NCBI GenBank assembly: GCA_963812075.1
Contig: CAWETN010000008.1
Location: 434,001 to 498,000 of the forward strand
DNA from: JAMXLO01 sp963812075
GTDB lineage: Bacteria; Pseudomonadota; Alphaproteobacteria; Acetobacterales; Acetobacteraceae
Reading direction: 5' to 3'
DNA length: 64,000 nt
The notes under the pieces are model-generated. The model did no database searches, was not told the DNA's origin, and worked only from the letters and a program-made list of their open reading frames with translations. Positions 7,825-17,371 of this stretch are shown here, in pieces. Both the position numbers and the translations under genes were made by a program. Position 1 is the first letter of the stretch, and every line of letters begins with the position of its first letter.

Positions 7825-10465
7825 ATGGCCGCGATTGATCTGAAGCAGCTCGTCGGACGACTCAACGACCCGTGCCGCAGGGCGCTGGAAGCGGCGGCAG
7901 GCATGACGCTGTCGCGCACGCACTACAACGTCGAGATCGAACATTGGCTGCTGACGCTGGCGGATCGCGCCGACGGCGACATCGCCGCCATCCTGCGCCA
8001 CTACGAGGTGGATCAGGGCCGCTTCGTCACCGACCTGAACCGCGCGCTGGAGAAGCTGAAGACCGGCAACTCGCGCGCGCCGTCGTTGGCACCTGACATC
8101 GTGGAACTGAGCAAGCAGGCCTGGCTGCTGGCGTCGCTGGAGCAGGGCGCGCCGCGCATCCGCTCAGGCCATCTGCTTTGGGCCCTGCTGGCCGACGAGA
8201 CGCTGGCACGCCGCGCGCGCGAAGCGTCCGGACAGTTGCTGCGCGTCAACCCCGACCTGCTGAAGCGCGACTTCGCCACGGTCACCGCCAACAGCGCGGA
8301 AGCGGCAGAGGCGCAGGCGAGTGCAACGGGCGACACACAATCAGCAGGTGACGGCACGCCGTCGGTACCGCGAGGCACGGCGGCACTCGACCAGTTCACC
8401 ACCGACCTCACGGCGCAGGCGCGCGCCGGGAAGATCGATCCGATCCTCGGCCGCGACAGCGAGATCCGCCAGATCGTCGATATCCTGACGCGCCGGCGGC
8501 AGAACAATCCCATCCTCACCGGCGAGGCCGGCGTAGGCAAGACCGCGGTGGTTGAAGGCTTCGCCGTACGACTGGCCTCCGGCGACGTGCCTCCCGCGCT
8601 ACAGGGGGTGACGCTGCGCACGCTCGATCTCGGGCTGCTGCAGGCAGGCGCCGGCGTGAAGGGCGAGTTCGAGAACCGGCTGCGCGGGGTGATCGACGAG
8701 GTGAAGGCGTCGCCGAAGCCCATCATCATGTTCATCGACGAGGCGCACCAGCTGATCGGCGCCGGCGGTTCGGCCGGACAGGGCGATGCGGCGAACCTGC
8801 TGAAGCCGGCGCTCGCGCGCGGCGAGCTGCGCACCATCGCGGCGACCACGTGGGCGGAATACAAGAAATACTTCGAGAAGGACGCGGCACTCACCCGCAG
8901 ATTCCAGGTGGTGAAGGTTGAGGAACCGCCGGAACCGATGGCGGTCGCCATGGTGCGCGGGCTGGTGGACACGCTGGAGAAGCACCACAAGGTGCGCATC
9001 CTCGATGAGGCGGTGAGCGAGGCAGTACCGGCTGTCGGCACGCTACATCCCGTCGCGCCAGCTGCCCGACAAGGCGGTGAGCCTGATCGACACCGCCTGC
9101 TCGCGTGTCGGTATGAGCCAGGCGGCGGTGCCGCCGCCGATCGAGGACCGCCAGCGGCGCATTGCGCTGATCGACACCGAAGTCGGCATTCTCGATCGCG
9201 AGATCGCCGCCGGCGAACCGCACGCGGCGCGCCGCGAGGACCTGCTGGCGGAGCGCACGAAACTGACCCAGGAACTGACCGAGCTCGAGGCACGCTGGGA
9301 GCAGGAGAAGGGCCTGGCCGCGCAGATCGGCGAGACGCGTGCCGCCATCGAGGATCCGGCGAACACCGAGGACAAGGATGCGCTGCGCACGAAGCTCACC
9401 GAGACGTCGGCCAAGCTGCGCGCGCTGCAGGGCGAGACGCCGTTGATCTATCCGGTGGTCGATCGCCAGGCGGTGGCGGAGGTGGTGGCCGGCTGGACCG
9501 GCATCCCGACCGGGCGGATGCAGTCGAACGAGATCCGCACCGTGCTCAATCTCAAGCAGGTCATGGAACAGCGCATCGTCGGCCAGCCGCATGCGCTGGA
9601 GGCGGTGGCGCAGGCGATCCGCACGTCGCGCGCGGGCCTCACCGATCCGCGCAAGCCGATCGGCGTGTTCCTGATGGTCGGCACCTCGGGCACCGGCAAG
9701 ACCGAGACGGCGCTGACCCTTGCCGACCTGCTGTATGGCGGCGAGCAGAACATGACCGTCATCAACATGAGCGAGTTCAAGGAGGAGCATAAGGTCAGCC
9801 TGCTGATGGGCAGCCCGCCCGGCTATGTCGGCTACGGCGAAGGCGGCGTGCTGACCGAGGCGGTGCGGCGACGGCCCTATTCGGTGATCCTGCTGGACGA
9901 GATGGAGAAGGCGCATCCGGGCGTGCAGGACATCTTCTTTCAGGTGTTCGACAAAGGAAACATGAAAGACGGCGAAGGCCGCGACATCGACTTCAAGAAC
10001 ACCGTCATCATCATGACGTCGAACGCGGGCACCGATCTCATCACCCGGCTGTGCGCCGATCCGGAGACCGCACCGGATGCCGCGGGACTCGCCGATGCTC
10101 TGATGCCGGAGCTGATGAAGGTGTTCAAGCCGGCGTTCCTCGGGCGGGTGAATCTTGTCCCGTATTTTCCGCTGGCGCCCGATATCATCCGGCAGATCGT
10201 CGAGCTTCAACTTGGACGCGTGAGCCGGAGAGTTCAGGAATCTTATGGTGCCAAATTCGCCTGGGACAAGGAGCTCGCGGACGTGATAGCAGCGCGTTGC
10301 ACTGAGACATCCTCCGGAGCACGCAACGTGGAAAAGATCCTGTCCCGCACACTGCTACCGGAGCTGTCGCAGGAAGTGCTGTCTCGCCTGGCCGAGGGCG
10401 CAGCGATCAACGGGGTCACCGTGGGCGTGGACACGGCTGGATCGTTTCAATACAGGATCGGCTAA
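7825..10465 (+). CDS. clpV: T6SS AAA+ ATPase ClpV (TssH), one frameshift
   Basis: ClpV unfolds contracted TssBC sheaths so that subunits can be reused. The N-terminal Clp repeat domain (about 1-160) is followed by the first AAA+ module with Walker A GEAGVGKT (233-240) and Walker B IIMFIDEAH. A coiled middle region follows, then the second AAA+ module with Walker A GTSGTGKT, Walker B VILLDEMEKAH and the ClpB-type C-terminal domain. The frame slips near 9027, within SEAV..RLSARYIPSRQLP; deleting one base restores an 879-residue protein of normal length. A GGGGGAAA ribosome-binding site fixes the ATG. hcp follows after 37 bases. Confidence 0.93.
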
Positions 10466-10502
10466 CCCATAACCGCCTCGCCGGAAACCAAAGGAGCGCA
10501 AT

Positions 10503-10979
10503 GTGGCCATCTACATGAATTGGGACGGAGTCCAGGGTGACGTCACCACCTCTGGCTTCGAGAACTGGATCGAGCTGTCGTCCTTCCAGTGGGGCGTCGG
10601 ACGCGGCATCGGCTCCGCCATGAGCGGGCAGGCCAGCCGCGAAAGCTCGATCCCATCGGTCAGCGAAGTCGTCGTCACCAAGCGCATGGACAAGTCGTCG
10701 CCCGGCCTGTGGACCGACTCGGTCGCCGGCCAGCTCAACACCACGGTGAAGATCGCCTTCACCACGACGAGCAAGGGTGAGACGACGCAGTTCCTGTCGT
10801 ACGAGCTCACCAACACCGGCCTCAGCGGCTACAGCGTCAGCAGCGGCGGCGACATGCCGACCGAGAGCCTGTCGCTGAACTTCACAAAGGTGTCCTGGTC
10901 GTTCACCGGCACCGATCCCGCAGTGTCCGGCACGCCAGTCACCCAGGGCTACGACCTGACGACAGCGAAGACCACCTGA
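10503..10979 (+). CDS. hcp: T6SS tube protein Hcp (TssD)
   Basis: Hcp hexamers stack into the tube that is fired into target cells, and Hcp itself is secreted. The 158-residue protein starts at a GTG (10503) placed correctly after AAAGGAG; the ATG two bases earlier is out of frame. Family features are YMNWDGVQGDVT, WIELSSFQWGVGRG, VVVTKRMDKSSPGL and a C-terminal LNFTKVSWSFTGTD. It is the last gene of the rightward clpV-hcp unit and ends before a strong intrinsic terminator. The length is ordinary for Hcp, with no effector extension. Confidence 0.95.
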   Translation: MAIYMNWDGVQGDVTTSGFENWIELSSFQWGVGRGIGSAMSGQASRESSIPSVSEVVVTKRMDKSSPGLWTDSVAGQLNTTVKIAFTTTSKGETTQFLSYELTNTGLSGYSVSSGGDMPTESLSLNFTKVSWSFTGTDPAVSGTPVTQGYDLTTAKTT

Positions 10980-11035
10980 TCGATGCGCATGGCGGCCGGA
11001 GGGGCGCATGCCTCTCCGACGCGCCTTCGGGCTGG

Positions 11036-11076
11036 ATGAAGGGTTTCGCATCCATGCGAAGCCCTTCATTGTTTTT
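11036..11076 (+). terminator. Intrinsic terminator after hcp
   Basis: A 16-base-pair stem (11036-11051 with 11054-11069, one G-U pair, minimal loop) is followed by TGTTTTT. It ends the clpV-hcp transcript exactly where the convergent pppA gene stops. The T-run lies only on the plus-strand side, so it is mainly a rightward terminator. Confidence 0.85.
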
Positions 11077-11798
11077 CAGCAGACCGCGACGATCACCGCC
11101 GTGACGTTGTCGCTGGCCTCCTGCGCCAACGCCGCATCGATCACCGCCTGCGGCGAGGTTTCGCCGATCGTCGCCAGCAGGCTTGCCAGCACGCTGTCCG
11201 GCAGCGTCTTGCACAGGCCGTCGCTGCACAACAGGAAGCGGTCGCCGGCCAACAGCCGGTCGCTCACCTTGTCGAGTTCGACCTCGTCCAGCTCCGCCCC
11301 GACCGCACGGGTGATGACGTTGCCGCGCGGATGGTTTACCGCCTCCTCCGGTCCGATCGCACCGGCCTCCAGCAGTTCCTGCACCAGGCTGTGGTCGCGG
11401 GTGATCTGACGCAGCGTGCCCTCGCGCAGCAGATAGGCGCGCGAGTTGCCGGCCCACAGGCAGGCGAAGTGATCGCCGCGCGCCAGCATGATCACGACAG
11501 TGGATGCGACCAGGACGTCGGGGCCGCGTCGCGCGGCCTCCTCACGCAGCGCGGTGTGCGTCTGGTCGATCGCAAGGCGCACCTGCGCCAGCAGTTGCGA
11601 CGCCGAAAGACCGGTCGGGATCGCCTGCAACGCGTCGGCGATCATGCTGGAGGCAACCTCGCCCGCCGCGTGACCGCCCGCGCCGTCGGCCACCGCCCAG
11701 ACGCCAACGTCGGGACGATCGACGAATGCATCCTCGTTGTGCGTCCGCCTGGCGCCGGGATGCGTCACCGCCCAGGAACGAAAGCGCGACGCCGTCAT
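11076..11798 (-). CDS. pppA: PP2C-type protein phosphatase PppA of the T6SS
   Basis: PppA-type phosphatases reverse threonine phosphorylation of the FHA protein and so turn T6SS assembly down. The 240 residues contain the PP2C metal-binding motifs: THNEDAF near the N-terminus, VADGAGGHAAGE, LLCSDGLCK and a C-terminal SDNVTAVIV. The ATG at 11798 overlaps the tagF stop as ATGA and has GGGAGG upstream, so I prefer it to an in-frame ATG ten codons earlier. It is last in the vgrG-to-pppA operon. No matching PpkA kinase gene occurs in this window. Confidence 0.88.
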   Translation of the reverse strand: MTASRFRSWAVTHPGARRTHNEDAFVDRPDVGVWAVADGAGGHAAGEVASSMIADALQAIPTGLSASQLLAQVRLAIDQTHTALREEAARRGPDVLVASTVVIMLARGDHFACLWAGNSRAYLLREGTLRQITRDHSLVQELLEAGAIGPEEAVNHPRGNVITRAVGAELDEVELDKVSDRLLAGDRFLLCSDGLCKTLPDSVLASLLATIGETSPQAVIDAALAQEASDNVTAVIVAVC

Positions 11799-12394
11799 GC
11801 CGACGACCTCCCTTCCCCGGGTGCGCACGCGTCGTCTCCAACGTCGGTGCCTCCCGTCTGCGCACCGAGCATCGCCGCATAGGTCGCCGCATCGGGCAGG
11901 CGGTGCAGCGTCAGGCAGGCTGGCTTAACGCGGGTGGAGCCGTCGCTCCACCACACCGCCGTGGCCGGGTCGGCGATCGCGTCCAGCGCCTCGGTCGAAG
12001 CGAGCATGCCGGCAATCTCGTCCGGCGACGAATCGCGCTCCAGCGCGGCAAGGCCGGCGGCTTCGCAGCTGTCGAGCCAGACCCGCGCCGACGCCTTGGC
12101 AACGCAGCGCGGACTGAGCGCGGCAAACGTCAACGGAAAGTAGCGGCCGGCGCGATCCACGCTTGGCAGCATCAGGCCGACGACCGCCTGTGCCCCGCCC
12201 ATGCCGGGCGGCAGGACGAAGCGCCAGACCGGCGCCTCGAGGAAGGCCGGCAGCCAGGCCTCGCCCATCAACGCCTGGCTGCCCGATATCACCGACTGCA
12301 GCCATGCGTCCCAGGCATCGGTGAAGTCGCGCGACAGGCCAGTGCGGACGAAGTCGCCGCGCGCCGGGATCTTCCCGTAAAATCCGGCGCTCAC
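11795..12394 (-). CDS. tagF: T6SS-associated protein TagF (DUF2094)
   Basis: TagF proteins are post-translational repressors of T6SS assembly in systems with FHA/PppA control. The 199 residues show the family's N-terminus AGFYGKIPARGDFVRTGLSR, then WDAWLQSVI, LPPGMGGAQAVVGLMLPSVD and RAGRYFPLTFAA. The GTG start at 12394 overlaps the tssM TGA (GTGA), and the stop overlaps pppA (ATGA), a three-gene coupled string. In rhizobial clusters the equivalent ImpM carries TagF and sometimes a phosphatase in one chain; here they are separate genes. Confidence 0.85.
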   Translation of the reverse strand: MSAGFYGKIPARGDFVRTGLSRDFTDAWDAWLQSVISGSQALMGEAWLPAFLEAPVWRFVLPPGMGGAQAVVGLMLPSVDRAGRYFPLTFAALSPRCVAKASARVWLDSCEAAGLAALERDSSPDEIAGMLASTEALDAIADPATAVWWSDGSTRVKPACLTLHRLPDAATYAAMLGAQTGGTDVGDDACAPGEGRSSA

Positions 12395-15300
12395 ATCGCC
12401 GGACACTGGAAGTCCTTGAGCACTCCGGGGGCGAAGGGGTTCTGCACCGAGCCGGCGCGCAGCTCGTACGACACGTGGCGGTCGCCCAGGCTGAAGCTCA
12501 GCGTGTAGCGGTCCGCCGCATCGCCCTGCTGCACCGTGCCTTTCGCGAACAACCGGAACAGCGCCCAGGGTCCGGTCGCCGTCAACACCGCGGGACCGCT
12601 GGACGGCGGCGGGTCGAAGATCAGCCGCGCGCTGTTCATGCGGTTCGGTCCCGGCCAGGTGACCGACGTGGCGCGGATCGGCCCATGGGCATAGGTGATG
12701 GCCTGACCATCGAGGTCCAGCGTGACCTGCTTGGCGTCGCTGTCGATCGGCGAGATGTCGAACCGCACCGTCGGCTGATTGCCGCCGCCGCCGAAGAACA
12801 GGTCGCGGATCTGCGATGCGCGCTGGAACAGCGCAAGATCCGCCGGCGTGACCGGCGGCGCTACACCGGCCACCGGCTGCGCCTTCCAGGTGGCGCCTGA
12901 GGTGTCGACGAAGGTCTGCAGGTTGTCGCTGAAGAACTTGTCCAGCAGCCCGCCGGCCGCGAACAGCTTGGCGAAGTCGTCGAGCGGAATGTCGTTGGCC
13001 GAGCCGGGCGCGAACGGGAAGCGGCCGGTGACCGCCTTGGCGCACAGCGAGCCGGGTCCGCCGGGCGCGCCGAATGCTTTCTTCGCCTGATCGAGCGCGC
13101 CACCGCCGCGCAGCTGGTTGCCGCTGATCGCCATCGCCTGCAGCCAGCGCGCCACCGGCTGCGGCGCACGCGCGCCTTCCGCCTGCAGCAGCTGCGCCGG
13201 GTCGTCGCCGGCCCCAAGCACCGCCACCCCGCCCGCGGGGGCGGCCGCCAGCTTGGCGAGCTGCTGCTGCAGGTCGTTCAATAGCTTCAGGGTGTTGTCG
13301 ATCGGTGCGCCCGGACCCTTGCCGACGAAGGCGATCAGCGCGGCGTAGCGATCCTCGATCGCCTTGCCGGGCGGCTCCGGCGGCGGTCCGTTGGCCGCGC
13401 CGAGCAGGCCGGACAGCCGGTTGGCGGCAGTCCCGGCCGCCTGGGTCGCTGCCGCGGTCGCCGCCTGCGCGGCGCCCTGCACCGCGCCGGCAACGCCAGG
13501 CGGCGGAGGCGGTGGCTGCGTCAGCATGAGCTGCCGGGTGATGCCGGCCAGCAGGTCGCGCATCGGCGACTGCGGCGAGGCCAGGATGTACAAGTCCTGT
13601 ACCGCCTGTTGGAGGTTGCGCAGCGGCTCGATGTCGAGATCGGCCATCAGGCCGTCCCACTGCTTGGCATACTCCGCCGTGTAGAGTGCGATCACGTCGC
13701 GCTGCAGGTTCAGCACCTGCGGGCTCGCCGGATCGATCTGCGACTGCCTGCCCAGCACCCAGCTCTCGCTGGCGACCTGGACGGTGGCCGCCGGCAGGTT
13801 GGGCAGCAGCACCTTGTGGAAACCCTCGATCGTATAGAAGCCGGGGATGCCGTCGGTCAGCGGCGCACCGGACTTGCGGACGAACACCCGCACGCCGGAC
13901 GCGCCGGCGGCATCGGCCGGCCGCCACGGCGGCAGCGCGCGGGCCGCCTGCGACACCTTGATGATGTTGTAGACGCGTTCCGCCAGCGTCACGCGGCTGA
14001 AGGTGCGCCGCGCGTCCTCGATCAGCGCGCCGTCGAGCGGCACCCGCTCCAGCGGCAGGTCGAGCAGCGCCGCCAGGTGCCGCTGCAGGCTGTCGCGCAG
14101 CGGTGCGGCCGCCGGACCCGGCCACTGCAGCTGCCAGTCGAGCCGCATCCACTCCTTGACCAGCTCGCGGTCCAGCGGGCCGGCGGACCCCAGCATCAGA
14201 TAGACCTTGGTTGCTTCGTAAAGGAATGCCGGTTCCTCGAAATGCGTCCGCATCTGGCCTTCCAGGCGCACAACCAGCCGCGGCAGCAGTATATGCTGCA
14301 GCGCATGCTGATACACAGCACGCGCGCCGGCGCCGAGTTTGCCGGTCTGCGACAGGCCGGGGAACCACTGGAACCGCGACGGCGGCGCGTCGACGCCGAA
14401 CGGCAGCGCACGCGCCTGGTCCACCAGCGGCGCGATCACCGGCAGCTGCGGCTCGCGCACCGGATCGAGCGGCACGGCCTGCGCCGCCTTGATGTAGGCG
14501 GCGATCGCCGTCTGCGACTGCTCGAGCGCGGCCTGGTTCGCTTGGCGCGTCTGCACCAGCGCCGCCGTGCCGCCGAGTGCCACCAGCAGCGCGACCGCGG
14601 CGGCGCCGGCACGGACGAACAGGTTGCGGCGGATCTGTGCGGGATCGCGCGACACCAGCATCGCCTCGCCGAAGATCACGTCCTTGAGCAGACGGGTGAG
14701 GAAGTAGCTGCGCCCCTGCTCCGGACGCAGCGAGCGCGCACGCGCCGAGTCGATGCCGAAGCTGCGCGCCATAGCGCCGGTGAGCCGGTCGATCGGCGTG
14801 CCTTCTTGGGTGCCCGAGGTCAGGTAGGCGCCGCGCAGCACCGGCGCCGGGTCGAGCCGCGAGCCGCCGAACGCCTCGGTGACGAACTCGCCCAGCGGCG
14901 CCGTGAGGCTCGCCACCTGCGCCGGGAAGCCGGCGATCAGCGTGCGCCGCTCCGGACTGCGCTCCGCCTGGAGCCGCTCCAGCAGGCGCTGATTCAGCCG
15001 CTCGACCAGCAGCCGGAACTCGCCGGCGAACAGCCCGGCGGTGCCGGCATCGGTTTTGTTCAGCGGAAAGCTGACGCCCCACACCTGGCCGCGCCGCTCA
15101 CGATCGAGGTCGTCGAAGAACTCCGTGAAGCCGGCGACGAGGTCGGCCTTGGTGAACAGCGCATAGACCGGCACGCGCACGCCAAGTTGCTCGTAGATCT
15201 CCTTCACCCGGCGACGGATCGCGCGGGCATGCGCCAGCCGTTCGGCGGCGGGTGCGGCGGCGATGTCGGATAGCGCCACAGCCACCAGCACGCCGTTCAG

Positions 15301-15924
15301 CGGCTGGCGCGCCCGCGTGCGCTTCAACAGGCCCAGGAAGGCGAGCCATCCCGCCTTGTCCACCGCCGCGTCGGAATCCTGCGTGGTGTAGCGGCCGGCG
15401 GTGTCGATCAGCACGGCGCTCTCGGTGAACCACCAGTCGCACATGCGCGTGCCGCCGACGCCGGCAACCGGGCTCTGGCCCATCTCGGCGGCGAGCGGGA
15501 AGCTCAGTCCGGCATTGAGCAGCGCGGTGGTCTTGCCGACGCCGGGTGGGCCGATGATCACATACCATGGCTGCTCATAGAGATAGCCGCGCGCGCCGGA
15601 CGCCTTCTTCAGCAGCGCCAGCGCCGTCGTCAGCCGCTCGCGCATCGCCGCGGCCTCCTCGGCCGACGCCGCTGCGGTTGGATCGACCTGCACCTCGGTC
15701 ACGCCCTGCACCAGGGCGGCCTCGCGCTTCCGCCGGCGGCGATCGAGCCAGAGGTTCACCCCGGCCCAGACCAACAGCATCGCGGCAATGACGACGGCGC
15801 GCGGGATCCAGTCCTCCAGCCACGGCAGGAACGGCCCGAACAGCCAGACCAGCACCGCCAGCAGCACGACACCGACGAAGCTCAGGAACCAGCGGGAACC
15901 GAGAAAGCGCAGGACGGCACGCAT
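12391..15924 (-). CDS. tssM: T6SS membrane complex protein TssM (IcmF)
   Basis: TssM spans the inner membrane and periplasm and joins TssL to the lipoprotein TssJ. The 1177-residue protein has two N-terminal transmembrane segments (about 14-32 and 40-59) and a cytoplasmic NTPase-like domain with Walker A GPPGVGKT (125-132) and a VLIDTAGRY motif (171-179). A third transmembrane segment lies at about 434-458, followed by a large periplasmic part ending in an IcmF C-terminal domain. The frame is unbroken over 3.5 kb, in contrast to nearby genes. It lies three bases after tssL and overlaps tagF. Confidence 0.95.
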   Translation of the reverse strand: MRAVLRFLGSRWFLSFVGVVLLAVLVWLFGPFLPWLEDWIPRAVVIAAMLLVWAGVNLWLDRRRRKREAALVQGVTEVQVDPTAAASAEEAAAMRERLTTALALLKKASGARGYLYEQPWYVIIGPPGVGKTTALLNAGLSFPLAAEMGQSPVAGVGGTRMCDWWFTESAVLIDTAGRYTTQDSDAAVDKAGWLAFLGLLKRTRARQPLNGVLVAVALSDIAAAPAAERLAHARAIRRRVKEIYEQLGVRVPVYALFTKADLVAGFTEFFDDLDRERRGQVWGVSFPLNKTDAGTAGLFAGEFRLLVERLNQRLLERLQAERSPERRTLIAGFPAQVASLTAPLGEFVTEAFGGSRLDPAPVLRGAYLTSGTQEGTPIDRLTGAMARSFGIDSARARSLRPEQGRSYFLTRLLKDVIFGEAMLVSRDPAQIRRNLFVRAGAAAVALLVALGGTAALVQTRQANQAALEQSQTAIAAYIKAAQAVPLDPVREPQLPVIAPLVDQARALPFGVDAPPSRFQWFPGLSQTGKLGAGARAVYQHALQHILLPRLVVRLEGQMRTHFEEPAFLYEATKVYLMLGSAGPLDRELVKEWMRLDWQLQWPGPAAAPLRDSLQRHLAALLDLPLERVPLDGALIEDARRTFSRVTLAERVYNIIKVSQAARALPPWRPADAAGASGVRVFVRKSGAPLTDGIPGFYTIEGFHKVLLPNLPAATVQVASESWVLGRQSQIDPASPQVLNLQRDVIALYTAEYAKQWDGLMADLDIEPLRNLQQAVQDLYILASPQSPMRDLLAGITRQLMLTQPPPPPPGVAGAVQGAAQAATAAATQAAGTAANRLSGLLGAANGPPPEPPGKAIEDRYAALIAFVGKGPGAPIDNTLKLLNDLQQQLAKLAAAPAGGVAVLGAGDDPAQLLQAEGARAPQPVARWLQAMAISGNQLRGGGALDQAKKAFGAPGGPGSLCAKAVTGRFPFAPGSANDIPLDDFAKLFAAGGLLDKFFSDNLQTFVDTSGATWKAQPVAGVAPPVTPADLALFQRASQIRDLFFGGGGNQPTVRFDISPIDSDAKQVTLDLDGQAITYAHGPIRATSVTWPGPNRMNSARLIFDPPPSSGPAVLTATGPWALFRLFAKGTVQQGDAADRYTLSFSLGDRHVSYELRAGSVQNPFAPGVLKDFQCPAM

Positions 15925-15927
15925 GGC

Positions 15928-17277
15928 TCAGCTCTGCCTTCGCAACACGACTTCGATGCGCCGGTTCTCTTCGCGACCCGCCGGCGTGGTGTTGGGCGCC
16001 AGCGGATCGCTGTCCGCGTGGCCCAGCGCGGTGACGCGCCCGGGATCGCCCAGCGCGCGCACGATGATGGCGCGCGCCGCGTCGGCGCGGGCCTGAGAAA
16101 GCTGGAAGTTGGACGGGAACTGGACGGTGCGGATCGGCTGGTTGTCGGTGTAGCCGTCGACCGTCACCGGTCCCTTCTCCACCTTCAGCGCCTCGCCGAT
16201 GCGCTCGAGCAGGCGCACATAGCTGGCCGCGACGGTGGCGCTGCCGGACGCGAACATGCCGGCGTTGCGGATGCGCACGATCGGCACGGCGTGAGTGCCC
16301 AGCACGGTGACCAGGCCCTGGTCAATCTCCGGCTTCAGGAACACGTAGAGCGGATCGAGCGCGGGCGGTGGCGGCGGCGGCGGCGGACGCACCGGCGCGG
16401 GGCGGACGATCTGCGGCATGTGCGCCAGCGGCGCGCCGAGCATCTGCGCGAAGATCTGGTCGGACGCGGCGTTGAGACCGGTCGAGAACCAGATGAACAG
16501 CCCGCCGATCAACGCCAGTGCCACGGCGCCCATCACCCAGGTGGGCACGATGGCGCGGGCCGGACGATACGGCGCCGGCAGGCCCAACCAGTGCGGTGAC
16601 AGCGCCGGATCGGCCGCCTGACGCTGGCGCGCGATGATGGTGTAGAGGTCCTCGCGGATGCGGTCGAGCTCGCCGGGGCGATGCGGCGGCAGCCGGTACT
16701 GGCCCTGAAATCCCAGGCTGAGGCACAGATACATCAGCTCAAGCACCGGCAGGAAAGTGCCCGGGTTCACCTTCAGCTGGTCGAGCAGCATGAAGAAGCG
16801 CTCGCCGCCGGTCACCCCCTGGTGGAAGGTCGAGACCATCGAGCGCGCCGCCCAGCCGCCGCTGCTGCCCCACGGCGAATTCAGCACGACGTCGTCGAGG
16901 CTGGCGCACAGCGCGTAGTGCGCCGGGCGAAGCTGGTCCGCCGGGACGCCGCCGTCACGCGCGGACTGCTCGAACGCCCGCATCTGCTGGATGGCGCGCT
17001 CGCGCAGCTCGCCAGGGTCGGGTTGGCTGGAGGTGTTGCGCAGCCGGCCCAGCAGCTGCAGGAGCGGCGCCGCCGCCGCGATCAGCGGATTGAGGCCGAA
17101 GCTGATCGTCTCGGCGCCATCGGCCGGGACCGGCGCCGCGCCGCGGGCGGGCGGCAGGTCAGCGCGCGTCGTAGGCAGGGGCGGCGGTTCCGGCGGCGGC
17201 CGGCGCGCTCCGCCCGGCACCGGACGGATCACCGTGCGGTCGCCGTCGTCGGGCTGCGCGAAGGGATTGTCGCTCAT
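15928..17277 (-). CDS. tssL: T6SS membrane complex protein TssL with OmpA domain
   Basis: TssL is the DotU-like inner-membrane partner of TssM, here fused to a peptidoglycan-binding OmpA/MotB domain. The 449 residues comprise a proline-rich N-terminus, the DotU domain (about 60-235, including YALCASLDDVVLNSPWGSSG), one transmembrane segment (about 242-265), a PPPPPPPP linker and the OmpA domain (about 305-449: VTVDGYTDNQPIR, then FQLSQARADAARAIIVRAL). I chose the ATG at 17277; the open frame extends upstream only through intergenic repeat sequence. Cell-wall anchoring in cis is common in this T6SS type. Confidence 0.93.
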   Translation of the reverse strand: MSDNPFAQPDDGDRTVIRPVPGGARRPPPEPPPLPTTRADLPPARGAAPVPADGAETISFGLNPLIAAAAPLLQLLGRLRNTSSQPDPGELRERAIQQMRAFEQSARDGGVPADQLRPAHYALCASLDDVVLNSPWGSSGGWAARSMVSTFHQGVTGGERFFMLLDQLKVNPGTFLPVLELMYLCLSLGFQGQYRLPPHRPGELDRIREDLYTIIARQRQAADPALSPHWLGLPAPYRPARAIVPTWVMGAVALALIGGLFIWFSTGLNAASDQIFAQMLGAPLAHMPQIVRPAPVRPPPPPPPPALDPLYVFLKPEIDQGLVTVLGTHAVPIVRIRNAGMFASGSATVAASYVRLLERIGEALKVEKGPVTVDGYTDNQPIRTVQFPSNFQLSQARADAARAIIVRALGDPGRVTALGHADSDPLAPNTTPAGREENRRIEVVLRRQS

Positions 17278-17293
17278 CGGCCCCCCCTTCCCA

Positions 17294-17356
17294 ACCCTCC
17301 CCCGCTGCGCGGGAGAGGGGGCGCTGCACTCCCTCTCCCGCAGAGCGGGGGAGGGT
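17294..17356. repeat. REP-like inverted repeat between tssK and tssL
   Basis: Two 26-base arms (17294-17319 and 17331-17356) are near-perfect inverted copies of a CCCTCCCCCGCT-type motif, separated by 11 bases. They can fold into a long GC hairpin. This motif type is a widespread extragenic palindrome in GC-rich proteobacteria. It sits inside the T6SS operon, so it may act on mRNA stability or expression ratio between tssK and tssL (inference). Confidence 0.75.
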
Positions 17357-17371
17357 TGCGGAGGGGGTGTC

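Noticed and set aside
13609..15273. Long plus-strand open frame (over 500 codons) opposite tssM
   Set aside because: Composition is Arg/Gln/His-rich as expected of antisense to a GC-rich gene; tssM on the other strand is intact and clearly identified.
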